Assembly: GCF_030954495.1 (NCBI RefSeq)
Contig: NZ_JAVHUW010000027.1
Coordinates: forward strand, 1-64,000
From: Candidatus Desulfosporosinus nitrosoreducens
GTDB lineage: Bacteria; Bacillota; Desulfitobacteriia; Desulfitobacteriales; Desulfitobacteriaceae
Direction of reading: 5' to 3'
Length of the DNA stretch: 64,000 nt
Shown here: positions 52,714-64,000 of the stretch, one piece after another
Layout of the letters: each line of letters opens with the position of its first letter
How positions within the stretch are numbered: position 1 is the first letter of the stretch
Translations under genes and position numbers: made by a program
The notes under the pieces: model-generated
What the model was told of the DNA's origin: nothing
The model's input: only the letters and a program-made list of their open reading frames with translations
The model's database searches: none

Positions 52714-53709
52714 ATGAAAATTGTTATTCCCGTATTAAGTCTGGAAACCGGAGGAACGCGCTTTATCTACCAGTTAGCAAATGAACTGGTAGATAAAGGA
52801 CACAGCGTAGAAATTGTTCTTCCTGAACATGCCTGCGTAGCCTGGCCTTTAAGAGCAAAAATCACCCGCGTTAAAGAACTTACCCGAGACACCATACCTG
52901 CTGCTGATTTCCTGCTCCCTAATTTCTATCCCACTGTATTTCCCGCTTGGGAATCTAAAAAAGGCCGTGTCGTTCGACTTAGCCTTGGCTATGAACCTAT
53001 ATGGGTAAATGAAAAAGAAACGGCCCTGGCGTCCTACCTTATTGACGCCCCGATCATTTCCTTATCTCAATGGCACCGTCAGTTGATTCTCCAGGGAACT
53101 GGGCGGGACAGTACAATAATACCCGGAGGAGTTGACACTTCGATATTCCGTCCCTCTGCCAAAAAATCGTTGTCAACCGGACGTCCGGTGATTGCTTATA
53201 TCCTGCGTTCCAAGGAACACGGCTATACTTGGAAAGGCAGCGATGACTTTTGGGAAGCCTGCCGGCAGCTTATTCAATTGGTTCCTAACTTTGAACTTAG
53301 AATTGTTGCTACCGAGGGAGCGAATTACCAGGCACCTCTTCCTTATGAGGTGGTGAACGCTCATTCAGATCTTGAAATGGCTCAATTTTACGCCCAAGCA
53401 GATATTTTTGTGTCAACCTCCTATTTTGAGTCGTTTTCTATGCCGCTTTTAGAGGCCATGGCCTGTTGTACAGCGGTTATAGCCACTGATAATGGCGGCA
53501 GTCGCGATTACACCAAAAATGGGGAGAACTGTTTACTTGTCCCCCCCAGCGATATTAAACAACTTACCCATGCGATGGCCCAACTATTAACTCAGGCAGA
53601 AAAGCGCAATCAGCTTGCTTTAAACGGCTTACAATTCGCTCAACCTTGGACCTGGCGGCGCTCCGCCGATCTGTTAGAAGCTTTGTTGTATCGGTTAATG
53701 CACACCTAA
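52714..53709 (+). CDS. Family 4-type glycosyltransferase, copy 1
   Basis: 331 residues. GT-B fold with N-terminal KIVIPVLSLETGGTRFIYQLAN and a C-terminal nucleotide-sugar site, ADIFVSTSYFESFSMPLLEAMAC, followed by NGGSRDY and NCLLVPPSD. It starts after AAGGAGG. The protein is a paralogue of the gene at 54437-55423. The two flank an oppositely oriented methyltransferase gene. Confidence 0.9.
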   Translation: MKIVIPVLSLETGGTRFIYQLANELVDKGHSVEIVLPEHACVAWPLRAKITRVKELTRDTIPAADFLLPNFYPTVFPAWESKKGRVVRLSLGYEPIWVNEKETALASYLIDAPIISLSQWHRQLILQGTGRDSTIIPGGVDTSIFRPSAKKSLSTGRPVIAYILRSKEHGYTWKGSDDFWEACRQLIQLVPNFELRIVATEGANYQAPLPYEVVNAHSDLEMAQFYAQADIFVSTSYFESFSMPLLEAMACCTAVIATDNGGSRDYTKNGENCLLVPPSDIKQLTHAMAQLLTQAEKRNQLALNGLQFAQPWTWRRSADLLEALLYRLMHT

Positions 53710-53718
53710 CTATCAAGG

Positions 53719-54321
53719 TCAGCAATCCTTCCAAGCTAAAAGGGCATCCATTGGTTCGGCATTTTCGCCATAAGCCTCTACAAAGGCTTTATTTTTTTGA
53801 TCATGAAACTTATTGAATATCACAATATTGTAATTGAGCTTTTGAAAGTCCTCAACTTCCCATCCCGAGCGATGCCGTTGATAAGCTTCTCCGCCTAGGC
53901 CATAATGGTCAAAGTCATTCTGGTGGAAAAAACCTCTTGGAGTAAAGACGATAACTTTTTTTACAGCAATCTCCTCCACTTGACGAAGAACGTCAAGGCC
54001 AATCTCCTTGTCCAAATGTTCAATGACATCAATCAACGTAACACTGTCCAGGGACTTAGGCAGGAATAGCTCACTGATACGCTCTGCTCTGTAATTAATT
54101 TTGATAAACTGCTCGCCTAGGTCAGCTTTCTCTAAATAAGGTCGATGAGCATCAACACCGATTTTGAAGGGGCAGCGTAACCCTTTCAGAGTTGCGCCCA
54201 TACCACAGCCAACATCGAGAACAGTGTTAGATCCCAACAGCAGTTCGTTAATTGTGTCGAGGAAATTATCCTGATTTACGACATTGATAGTCACTGGCTG
54301 AAACTTCCTTCCACTCTGCAT
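53719..54321 (-). CDS. Class I SAM-dependent methyltransferase
   Basis: 200 residues. Motif I is TVLDVGCGMGATLKGL, and the motif IV region is SVTLIDVIEHLDKEIG with the Glu/Asp-rich loop. It lies between two paralogous glycosyltransferase genes on the opposite strand, with only nine bases to the first. It could methylate a glycan residue or a lipid; not determinable here. Confidence 0.85.
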   Translation of the reverse strand: MQSGRKFQPVTINVVNQDNFLDTINELLLGSNTVLDVGCGMGATLKGLRCPFKIGVDAHRPYLEKADLGEQFIKINYRAERISELFLPKSLDSVTLIDVIEHLDKEIGLDVLRQVEEIAVKKVIVFTPRGFFHQNDFDHYGLGGEAYQRHRSGWEVEDFQKLNYNIVIFNKFHDQKNKAFVEAYGENAEPMDALLAWKDC

Positions 54322-54436
54322 TTATTCATTTACTCAATATATGGTATTCAAAGTTTCCACTTTAGTACCGCCTGACACATAAACTAATTACAAGCATAAT
54401 CTGTAGTATCGCAAAGTAAAAGGGAGGACAATCACG

Positions 54437-55423
54437 TTGAAAATTGTGTTTCCTGTTCTTAGTTTAGAAACTGGCGGAGGGGCCCGCTTTATATATCATC
54501 TCGCTAATTCCCTTGTGGATAAAGGACATGACATTGAAGTAGTAATGCCTGAAAGTGGAGCCCAAGTATGGCCGTTGCGGGCTAAACTCAAACGAGTAAA
54601 GGAATTAACCCCTTCCTCAATTCCTTCCGCGGATTTTATCCTGCCGAACTTCTATCTGACGGTTAAGCCAGCCTGGGAATCCGGAAAAGGGCGAGTTGTG
54701 CGTTTAAGCCTTGGCTATGAGCCTCTTTGGGTTCCTGATTCAGAAACAGCCAAGCAAACCTATATGATTGGCGCCCCAATAATGTCGATATCCCAATGGC
54801 ACCGGCAAATTCTGCTTCAGGAGACCGGCTTGGAAAGTACAGTTATCTCCGGTGGAGTAGATACTTCGGTTTTCCATCCTTATCCTAAGCATTCCGAGCG
54901 CACAGGCCGCAAGAACATTTATTACATCTTGAGGGACCCTGCCTCCGGATATACCTGGAAAGGGGGAACCGATTTTTTTAATGCTATAACCCGCTTGAAA
55001 AACAGCGTTGACTTCGGGCTGACCATTTCCGTTCCTGAAAGTATTCCCTTTGCAAGTCTTTTCCCTTGCGAAATTAAAACAGCTGCGACAGATTTTGAGC
55101 TGGCTCAATTATATGCCAGTGCGGACCTTTTCGTTTATACCTCTTACTTTGAAGCATTCGGCCTGCCGCCTCTTGAAGCAATGGCTTGCGGCACAGCCGT
55201 AGTGACCACCGATTGCGGCGGAGTTCGTGATTATGTCAGAAGCGGAGAAAATTGCTTGCTGGTCCCTCCAAGTGACAGCGACCAATTAAGCAAGGCTATT
55301 TACAATCTCTTGACAAGAGATGCCGAACGTCAGCAAATTGCCGCCAGAGGGCATCTACTCGCTCAAGCTTGGACCTGGCAGCGGACCGCTAATCAAGTCG
55401 AAGCATTTTTACAGAGTCTCTAA
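54437..55423 (+). CDS. Family 4-type glycosyltransferase, copy 2
   Basis: 328 residues, GT-B fold. N-terminus KIVFPVLSLETGGGARFIYHL, C-terminal site ADLFVYTSYFEAFGLPPLEAMACG, DCGGVRDYVRSGENCLLVPPSD. It is clearly a duplicate of the gene at 52714-53709, with matching blocks such as ADFILPNFY, VVRLSLGYEPLWV and ISQWHRQ. The duplicated pair may use related sugars. It ends at a strong terminator. Confidence 0.9.
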   Translation: MKIVFPVLSLETGGGARFIYHLANSLVDKGHDIEVVMPESGAQVWPLRAKLKRVKELTPSSIPSADFILPNFYLTVKPAWESGKGRVVRLSLGYEPLWVPDSETAKQTYMIGAPIMSISQWHRQILLQETGLESTVISGGVDTSVFHPYPKHSERTGRKNIYYILRDPASGYTWKGGTDFFNAITRLKNSVDFGLTISVPESIPFASLFPCEIKTAATDFELAQLYASADLFVYTSYFEAFGLPPLEAMACGTAVVTTDCGGVRDYVRSGENCLLVPPSDSDQLSKAIYNLLTRDAERQQIAARGHLLAQAWTWQRTANQVEAFLQSL

Positions 55424-55428
55424 GACAG

Positions 55429-55463
55429 AAAAACGGGTGGTGCTTATGCTCCACCCGTTTTTC
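55429..55463 (+). terminator. Intrinsic terminator after glycosyltransferase copy 2
   Basis: AAAACGGGTGG pairs with CCACCCGTTTT, followed by TCCGTCTTTTTG. It begins within ten bases of the stop codon. Confidence 0.9.
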
Positions 55464-55532
55464 CGTCTTTTTGTTTATTTGTTTACCTCGGAGAAACTTT
55501 TCCCAAGAAATGAGTTTGTAATAATTATCAGG

Positions 55533-56633
55533 TTACGTTTCCGAAGGCTTTATTTCTAAGATACCCTCTAAATACTTTTTGTTGTACAAAACCTGAGAAT
55601 TATCCGGACGATATTTACGGGCAATTTCGTTGTGCTTGTAAGCAAGCTCATGTTTACCCAAGCGATCATAACAAACACATAATTGCAAATGTGGCAGCCA
55701 CGTCCAGCAGGCTTCAATCATTGGTCCCCAGCTATTAGGCTTTTCCAACTGAGTTGCAAGTTTGTACCAGAAAACCCCTTGCTCATACTGCCCAGCGCCT
55801 AAGAAATGAAAGCCTAAGCGGCAACAAAATTCAGCTCTCGGAGGGGCATATTCAAAGGATTTAAAAGTATATTCAAGCTGCTTTTCTTTATCTCCCAATT
55901 TTTGAAAACAATCAGCTAGTTTCCCACACGCGGAAATATTATCTTCAACCCATCCTTGCCCGGTCTTTAAAAATTCTAAATAAGATTCAATAGCTTGATC
56001 ATAGCATTGGTGCTCCAACAATTCATTAGCATAATAGTACAGGTCACGTGGAGAGAAGGTTTTACCTCTAGCTTTTTGTTTCTCATATATTTTAAGGTTA
56101 CGGTCGGAATCATCACTTGCCGTCCCTTTATGCGTTACACAGATATCAGAATTCACAACATGTCCGTACACCTCTAAATACTCATGTACGGCTCCAATCC
56201 ACTGAAAGTTCTTGCTTCGTTTAACCAAACGATTCCTGCGCAAACTAAAGGTAACCGCTCCATGCTGATCAAAGGCTAAAAGATAAGGCATATTGACAAC
56301 ATCAATTGAGGTGTCAAAATTCTTTTTAAGGTTTAATAATTTTTCACGGTCAGAGTCGGCTAATATATCATCAGCATCCAGCCAGAGAATATAGTCCATA
56401 GTTGCATTGCTGAAAGCAAAATTGCGAGCGGCGGCAAAATCATCAATCCAAGTAAACTCCAGGAGTTTATCCGTAAATTGTTTTACAATCTCCTTGGTAC
56501 GATCTATTGAGCCTGTGTCAACAATAACTATTTCATCAGGTATATCCCTAACTGAGTTAAGACATCTTGCTATTGTAGTTTCTTCATTACGAACAATCAT
56601 GCAAAGACTAATTTTGATTTCTTTACTTTCCAT
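55533..56633 (-). CDS. Family 2 glycosyltransferase with C-terminal TPR-like repeats
   Basis: 366 residues. The GT2 domain has ISLCMIVRNEETTIARCLNS, EIVIVDTGSIDRTKEIV and ILWLDADD. Residues 205-360 are helical repeats rich in Tyr/Leu (YYYANELLEHQCYDQAIESYLEFLKTG), as in SunS-like protein glycosyltransferases. Such enzymes often glycosylate proteins. It lies next to the collagen-like genes, which are the probable acceptors. Confidence 0.85.
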   Translation of the reverse strand: MESKEIKISLCMIVRNEETTIARCLNSVRDIPDEIVIVDTGSIDRTKEIVKQFTDKLLEFTWIDDFAAARNFAFSNATMDYILWLDADDILADSDREKLLNLKKNFDTSIDVVNMPYLLAFDQHGAVTFSLRRNRLVKRSKNFQWIGAVHEYLEVYGHVVNSDICVTHKGTASDDSDRNLKIYEKQKARGKTFSPRDLYYYANELLEHQCYDQAIESYLEFLKTGQGWVEDNISACGKLADCFQKLGDKEKQLEYTFKSFEYAPPRAEFCCRLGFHFLGAGQYEQGVFWYKLATQLEKPNSWGPMIEACWTWLPHLQLCVCYDRLGKHELAYKHNEIARKYRPDNSQVLYNKKYLEGILEIKPSET

Positions 56634-56705
56634 CTTCTTCTCCTTTAAAACATGTTACTACATAGTATTCAAAAATAAGCAATTGGGAAGTTAAACTACT
56701 TAAAA

Positions 56706-56732
56706 TAGTCCCTTGGCAAAGCCAAGGGACTA
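56706..56732 (-). terminator. Intrinsic terminator after collagen-like gene 1
   Basis: A perfect 12-bp stem (TAGTCCCTTGGC with its complement) and a 3-base loop. On the minus strand it is followed by TTTTAAG. It lies 52 bases beyond the collagen stop. Confidence 0.85.
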
Positions 56733-56784
56733 CAGCTTAAATTACAGTTGAAAAACATTCGATGGAACTAATAATTTCAATCTA

Positions 56785-58533
<1,749 letters not shown>

Positions 58534-58732
58534 CTACTATTCTATTGTCCAAGTTCAGCTTTTGTGACTTGATCAATATTGTTTTTTTTGCTGTTATAAT
58601 ACAACTTTAAAAGAATATTTTTGCTCGCCGTCTTCAGATTCTGCCTCGCGGCGGCGCCCTTGCGTTAGGCTTCAGTTACTGCTACCTTCCCTCACTTCAT
58701 AAGATAATTCTCATACCGGGCGCACTGCAAAA

Positions 58733-58762
58733 CGAGAACATACCCGAAAGGATATGTTCTCG
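58733..58762 (-). terminator. Intrinsic terminator after collagen-like gene 2
   Basis: CGAGAACATA (58733-58742) pairs with TATGTTCTCG (58753-58762), with a 10-base loop. On the minus strand it is followed by TTTTGC. The stretch 58468-58732 between the two collagen genes holds no gene. Confidence 0.75.
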
Positions 58763-58773
58763 TATAAAGGGAA

Positions 58774-60453
<1,680 letters not shown>

Positions 60454-60483
60454 TAGCCTCTCTCCTATTATTTTTGATATTGC

Positions 60484-60831
60484 CTATTGAACTAAATCAA
60501 CTTCTTCGGCTACAATCCGATGAGCTGTCGTAAGGTTCCCAGCAGCGTCTTTTCCCCAAGCGGAAATAACAACGAACTGTGAACTAACGGTAAACTGAAA
60601 CTCAAAAGCATCAAATTCAGCATAATAATTTCTTTGGGCTACTTCGCCTGGTGCAAGATTGAAAAGTTCCTGCACATACATTATCTTTGTAGTTCCACTT
60701 TGGTAGAACCCCTCGATTAGAACAGTTTCGTTAGCACTATCATCATTGGAAACCAGCACCGTAAGGGTTGAACTTGGTCTTACGCCTGAAACAGCAGTAT
60801 TGTCAATTAAACCGGTTGTTAATAAGGCCAT
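60484..60831 (-). CDS. Stand-alone LTTGLI-domain protein
   Basis: 115 residues and no other domain. Blocks are [68 protein letters not shown] and [19 protein letters not shown]. These match the N-terminal part of both collagen genes and of the beta-propeller gene. No signal peptide. ATG follows AAGGAGG. The fold looks all-beta; function is unknown, but neighbours suggest a spore-surface structural role. Confidence 0.85.
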   Translation of the reverse strand: MALLTTGLIDNTAVSGVRPSSTLTVLVSNDDSANETVLIEGFYQSGTTKIMYVQELFNLAPGEVAQRNYYAEFDAFEFQFTVSSQFVVISAWGKDAAGNLTTAHRIVAEEVDLVQ

Positions 60832-61000
60832 TCACTGCACCTCCTTTTTATGGGTACTTTATACTACGTAACTTGTACCAATTGTGTTACTTCGAACAAT
60901 TTCCCCAATGACTGCATATCAAGTAATAATCCTTTCTGCAAATGAAATGAAAAATTCAATCCAAAACCTTTGCCTGAACCACTTACAAGAAAGCTAATGA

Positions 61001-61357
61001 TCATAATCTCTCACTAAACGATTGGGCTTCTATAGGCATAATTGGATAAAAAGCAGTGAGGGTTCCAGCCGAATCCTTTCCCCGCACAGAAATAGCAACA
61101 TCTTGAGAAGTAACAAAAAATTTAAACTCAAAGGCTTCATACGAGCTATAGTAATTTCGCAAATCTACAGTTCCTGCAGCAAGGATAAAAAAATCATCGA
61201 CATATTTCACTTTTTGAGATCCGTTGTAAAAAAATCCATCAATTTGGATTGCCACGGCGGAAGTATCCTCGTTCGAGATCTCAACTAAAAATCGTACACT
61301 CTGGTTTTTATTTGCAGACTCTTTATTACTAATTAGACCCGTCGTTAAATAAGGCAA
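61001..61357 (-). CDS. Stand-alone LTTGLI-domain protein, divergent
   Basis: 118 residues. PYLTTGLISN, RFLVEISNEDTS, IDGFFYNGSQKVKYVDDFF, YYSSYEAFEFKFFVTSQDVAISVRGKDSAGTL show it to be the most diverged member of the family here. TTG 61357 follows GGAGG. Same orientation as the other members, separated by 170 bases from the next. Confidence 0.82.
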   Translation of the reverse strand: MPYLTTGLISNKESANKNQSVRFLVEISNEDTSAVAIQIDGFFYNGSQKVKYVDDFFILAAGTVDLRNYYSSYEAFEFKFFVTSQDVAISVRGKDSAGTLTAFYPIMPIEAQSFSERL

Positions 61358-61493
61358 CTAATTTCACCTCCAAATTATGGGCTTATTCATAATATTACTA
61401 ATGTCCATTTTCTGTTACATAAAATTTCCTTTAAATCCATATCTGCGAAATGCAATGTCTCAAAATTAGTTTAAATGGCATGAGAATAAGAAA

Positions 61494-61527
61494 AAGCCAG
61501 GGGCAGTTCAATTTGCAACCCTGGCTT
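61494..61527 (-). terminator. Intrinsic terminator after the large glycosyltransferase gene
   Basis: AAGCCAGGG (61494-61502) pairs with CCCTGGCTT (61519-61527). On the minus strand it is followed by TTTCTTATTC. It lies ten bases beyond the stop. Confidence 0.85.
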
Positions 61528-61536
61528 CCTTATTTT

Positions 61537-64000
61537 TTATAGCTTTCCCCACTCTTTGCCTTCATTCCTAACTATTTTACCGATTCTGGAAAAATACAAA
61601 TTTTTGTTATAATCCCATTCAGGTGGACCCCCACCTTCATAATAGCCTTTAGCCCTCGGATGGTACAGATGCACCGTTATCGCATCCGTGTGACAATATT
61701 GACACCCGTTTTTCAACAAGCGATCAATCAAATCTCGATCATCGTAAGCAATTCCCACAAAATCTTCATCGTAGCCCCCAATCTCCATGAATTGGCTGCG
61801 ATGCAAAGCCATCAAAAACGGCATCCTGGTGTCCAGGTTTATACATTTATTGTACGTTTCAAGATCAAATTTTCCGGCATTTTCAGTAAGGTATTCTAAA
61901 AAGACTCCCTCACGGTCATCTTTGCCAATCGGTATGCCTAACAATTTGGGGTTATCGGTAATTGCTTTCGTAAGCGAAGCTATCGTTTGATTGACATGGA
62001 ACATTTCAGCACAGGAGAATACTAAAATATCCCCTGAAGATTGCTTGGCCCCGATATTAATCGCAAAACCAGGCACACGCCAAACAGAATGGCCATTAAG
62101 GTTTCTTTGTCCTGTAAATATATACTTTAAATTAAGTTTTTCTTTAAATTCATTGCAAATCTCTTCAGTTTCATCCTCAATCCCGTCATTAAGGACGATT
62201 GTTTCAAATTCATAGGGTATTTCCTTCAAAGATAATGAATATAATCCCCATCTTAATAGATGAGTTCTCTGAAATGTCGTTATGATAATCGACACTTTAT
62301 GCTGTTCGAATACCTTTTTACGATTGGCTTTTTCAATCATCAATTTTTTGTGGATATCCTTGAGCAGGTACTGCCACTTTTGTTTAGAATCCTGAGTGGA
62401 CCGTGGGATTATCTCAAAATCATGCTCCGGATAATCCAAAACAGTTTGAGCTGAATTTGCTACAAACTTATCAGCCCTCACTAAATTGATCTCTGTATTT
62501 GCATTTTGCATGCCTGAACTTTGCAGATTATCCTGCAACACTCCTATTGTATAGCGCGACGTGTCGATTCTACAGTTTGATAAGGCATCCTGCACAATTA
62601 TTTCCACATCCGGATAATGGTCTCGGATATAAGTTTGCACATTGACCGCATAATCTCCCTGGTCCCCAATAAGTTGTTTATTGATCAACACCGAGGCAGG
62701 CAAAGACTCTTGTAAAAATCGCCAAAATTCCTGTTCGCTGCTTGAATCCAGGTTGGAATCATGACATAAGGCTATCTTTATTTTTCCCTGCCCACCTTCT
62801 ATGGAAGCTAAACTGTCAAGCTCTCCCCACTGAAAATGATATACCAGGCTGTCAAACGCAGTTTGGTGCTTAATCCCCATGGCCTGAAGCTTCATGCTTA
62901 ACACAGTATCTCCTGATATACAGGTTTCACCTCTTTTGGCAATCACCGGACGATATAAATCGCTGCCTAGGAGAACCTGCCCTTCAGGATACCCACCCAC
63001 TTTTTCAAAATGTTCCTTGCGGATTAAGATAGGCATAAAGAGACCGCCGTCCAACAGCTTTTGTTCGGACAAATCCCGGGCAAACCGCTGAAATTCCCGT
63101 TCTTGATAGGAGGCATAATCCCTGCCGAAGTCCTTTTCCACGCCATATTGACCGCTGCGCAATTTACCGGACTCTACCAAACGAGACGCAACACAGTTTT
63201 CTCCGTTATAAGCCTGCCAAAGGCTGTCAAACCACCCCGGTGAAAAAGCCATATCCGTATTAATAAGCACAACAAAATCTCCCTGCGCCTTGCTGACCGC
63301 AAAATTATAGGCGCGGTAAACGTTATTGACATACCATTCCTTTTGCTGCTCGGGGGTATTTTCAAAAACATAGTGGGGTATATAATTATCTTCCAAATAC
63401 TTGAGCACAGCAGAGTTAGCATCGTTAGCGACAAAGAAAAACTCTTTGTCACTCATATCCGTATACTTAAAAACTTGCTCATAGACAAATTTCAGCCATT
63501 CAACACTTTTATAAACCAAACAAATTATAGAAAATCTTGGCTTAAACACTTCGGCCCGATATTCCTCAACATAGGCTAAAGACTCCGCGAAGGTCATTGC
63601 TTGAGGCGCCTCATCGTCAACCCAGAGTCCTTCCGGGAAAAGCTCCCGGGGAACTTTTTCCGTCACAAGCTTTTCCTCACTGATTAAGCGGTCGAGCATA
63701 TCATAGCCGCGTTGCCCGTGGGATTTGTAAACAAGATACTTGTAGGCTAAACGCTGCTGCGAAGAAAAGCCATAGTGCAATACTTGAACATCGAGGGTCC
63801 ACTTCACAGTGCGAATCGTGGAAGGAAAAAGCGGCTGGTGAAGCCCAGGTTTTGTCTCATGAAAACAAATACCGGGAACAACTCGCCAAAGACGGCAGAA
63901 CCATCCCGAATCATATAAACTGTCCATCCGTCTCCAGGAATTGCTCCGCCAAAGATTGATCTCATGCATATTTACGGCATCTATCTGGTTTTCATCACAA
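61537..64000 (-). CDS. Large multidomain glycosyltransferase, 5' end beyond the window
   Basis: At least 820 residues; the frame is open to base 64000 and the N-terminal part reads like the inside of a GT2 domain (INLWRSNSWRRMDSLYDSG), so the true start lies outside. A second GT2 domain follows at about residues 135-380 (RFSIICLVYKSVEWLKFVYEQ, DFVVLINTDMAFSPGWFDSLW), then a 180-residue region of GT-B-like type (IKIALCHDSNL), and a third GT2 domain from about 545 (KVSIIITTFQRTHLLRWGLYSLSL, YEFETIVLNDGIEDETEEI, DILVFSCAEMF). The gene fits protein or polysaccharide glycosylation at the surface, next to Thr-rich collagen proteins. Confidence 0.85.
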   Translation of the reverse strand, partial: CDENQIDAVNMHEINLWRSNSWRRMDSLYDSGWFCRLWRVVPGICFHETKPGLHQPLFPSTIRTVKWTLDVQVLHYGFSSQQRLAYKYLVYKSHGQRGYDMLDRLISEEKLVTEKVPRELFPEGLWVDDEAPQAMTFAESLAYVEEYRAEVFKPRFSIICLVYKSVEWLKFVYEQVFKYTDMSDKEFFFVANDANSAVLKYLEDNYIPHYVFENTPEQQKEWYVNNVYRAYNFAVSKAQGDFVVLINTDMAFSPGWFDSLWQAYNGENCVASRLVESGKLRSGQYGVEKDFGRDYASYQEREFQRFARDLSEQKLLDGGLFMPILIRKEHFEKVGGYPEGQVLLGSDLYRPVIAKRGETCISGDTVLSMKLQAMGIKHQTAFDSLVYHFQWGELDSLASIEGGQGKIKIALCHDSNLDSSSEQEFWRFLQESLPASVLINKQLIGDQGDYAVNVQTYIRDHYPDVEIIVQDALSNCRIDTSRYTIGVLQDNLQSSGMQNANTEINLVRADKFVANSAQTVLDYPEHDFEIIPRSTQDSKQKWQYLLKDIHKKLMIEKANRKKVFEQHKVSIIITTFQRTHLLRWGLYSLSLKEIPYEFETIVLNDGIEDETEEICNEFKEKLNLKYIFTGQRNLNGHSVWRVPGFAINIGAKQSSGDILVFSCAEMFHVNQTIASLTKAITDNPKLLGIPIGKDDREGVFLEYLTENAGKFDLETYNKCINLDTRMPFLMALHRSQFMEIGGYDEDFVGIAYDDRDLIDRLLKNGCQYCHTDAITVHLYHPRAKGYYEGGGPPEWDYNKNLYFSRIGKIVRNEGKEWGKL

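Overview
The window looks like chromosome of a low-to-moderate GC, spore-forming, anaerobic Clostridia, most likely a Desulfosporosinus/Desulfitobacterium-type member of the Peptococcaceae. This is inference from gene content: a Firmicutes-style rRNA leader, a glmS ribozyme, the cdaA-cdaR-glmM-glmS cluster, a SigI/RsgI pair, BclA-like collagen proteins, a NapC/NrfH-like multihaem cytochrome and soluble MCPs. The first 236 bases are the 5' end of a 16S rRNA gene on the minus strand with two tandem promoters.

Layout. 0.5-13 kb: two LysR regulators, a TIM-barrel isomerase divergent from a CitE-like lyase and malic enzyme, a soluble chemotaxis transducer, a YkgJ protein, a tetrahaem cytochrome, a small ferredoxin, an HD protein, and a MocR regulator divergent from the amino-acid exporter azlCD. 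13-19 kb: a SigI/RsgI module and a CWB2 surface protein with 90-residue tandem repeats; sigI and the surface-protein gene share one unusual promoter. 19-24.6 kb: small accessory genes (frameshifted sfsA, methyltransferase, TIM barrel, Nudix, two GNATs). 24.7-35.7 kb: a sigma-54 island, with one enhancer-binding regulator and four consensus -24/-12 promoters serving DUF3830-capA, an M20 carbamoylase/amidohydrolase-MFS pair, a dicarboxylate/amino-acid symporter, and ridA plus an FMN glutamate-synthase-like gene. Much of this island is decaying: DUF3830 copy 2, ridA, the FMN gene and an Opp/Dpp ATPase are broken or remnants.

36-46.3 kb: core cell-envelope and signalling cluster in one orientation (cdaA, cdaR, an FAD protein, glmM, glmS). 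The glmS ribozyme lies far upstream of glmS, with an intrinsic terminator in between. A DUF1786 and a DUF362/ferredoxin gene lie upstream of cdaA. 46.6-64 kb: a secreted CAP-domain protein, then a glycan and surface-protein region: non-hydrolysing UDP-GlcNAc 2-epimerase, UDP-sugar dehydrogenase, NAD-dependent epimerase, at least five glycosyltransferases, and a family of proteins sharing one N-terminal domain of about 110 residues. That domain occurs alone (twice), fused to a YVTN beta-propeller, and fused to two long Gly-Ala-Thr collagen-like regions, one ending in a BclA-like C-terminal domain. Both collagen genes carry one in-frame TAA. I infer a spore-surface (exosporium-like) glycoprotein locus.

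No tRNA, CRISPR array or intact insertion sequence was recognised. A cluster of 19-base repeats beside glmS is unexplained.
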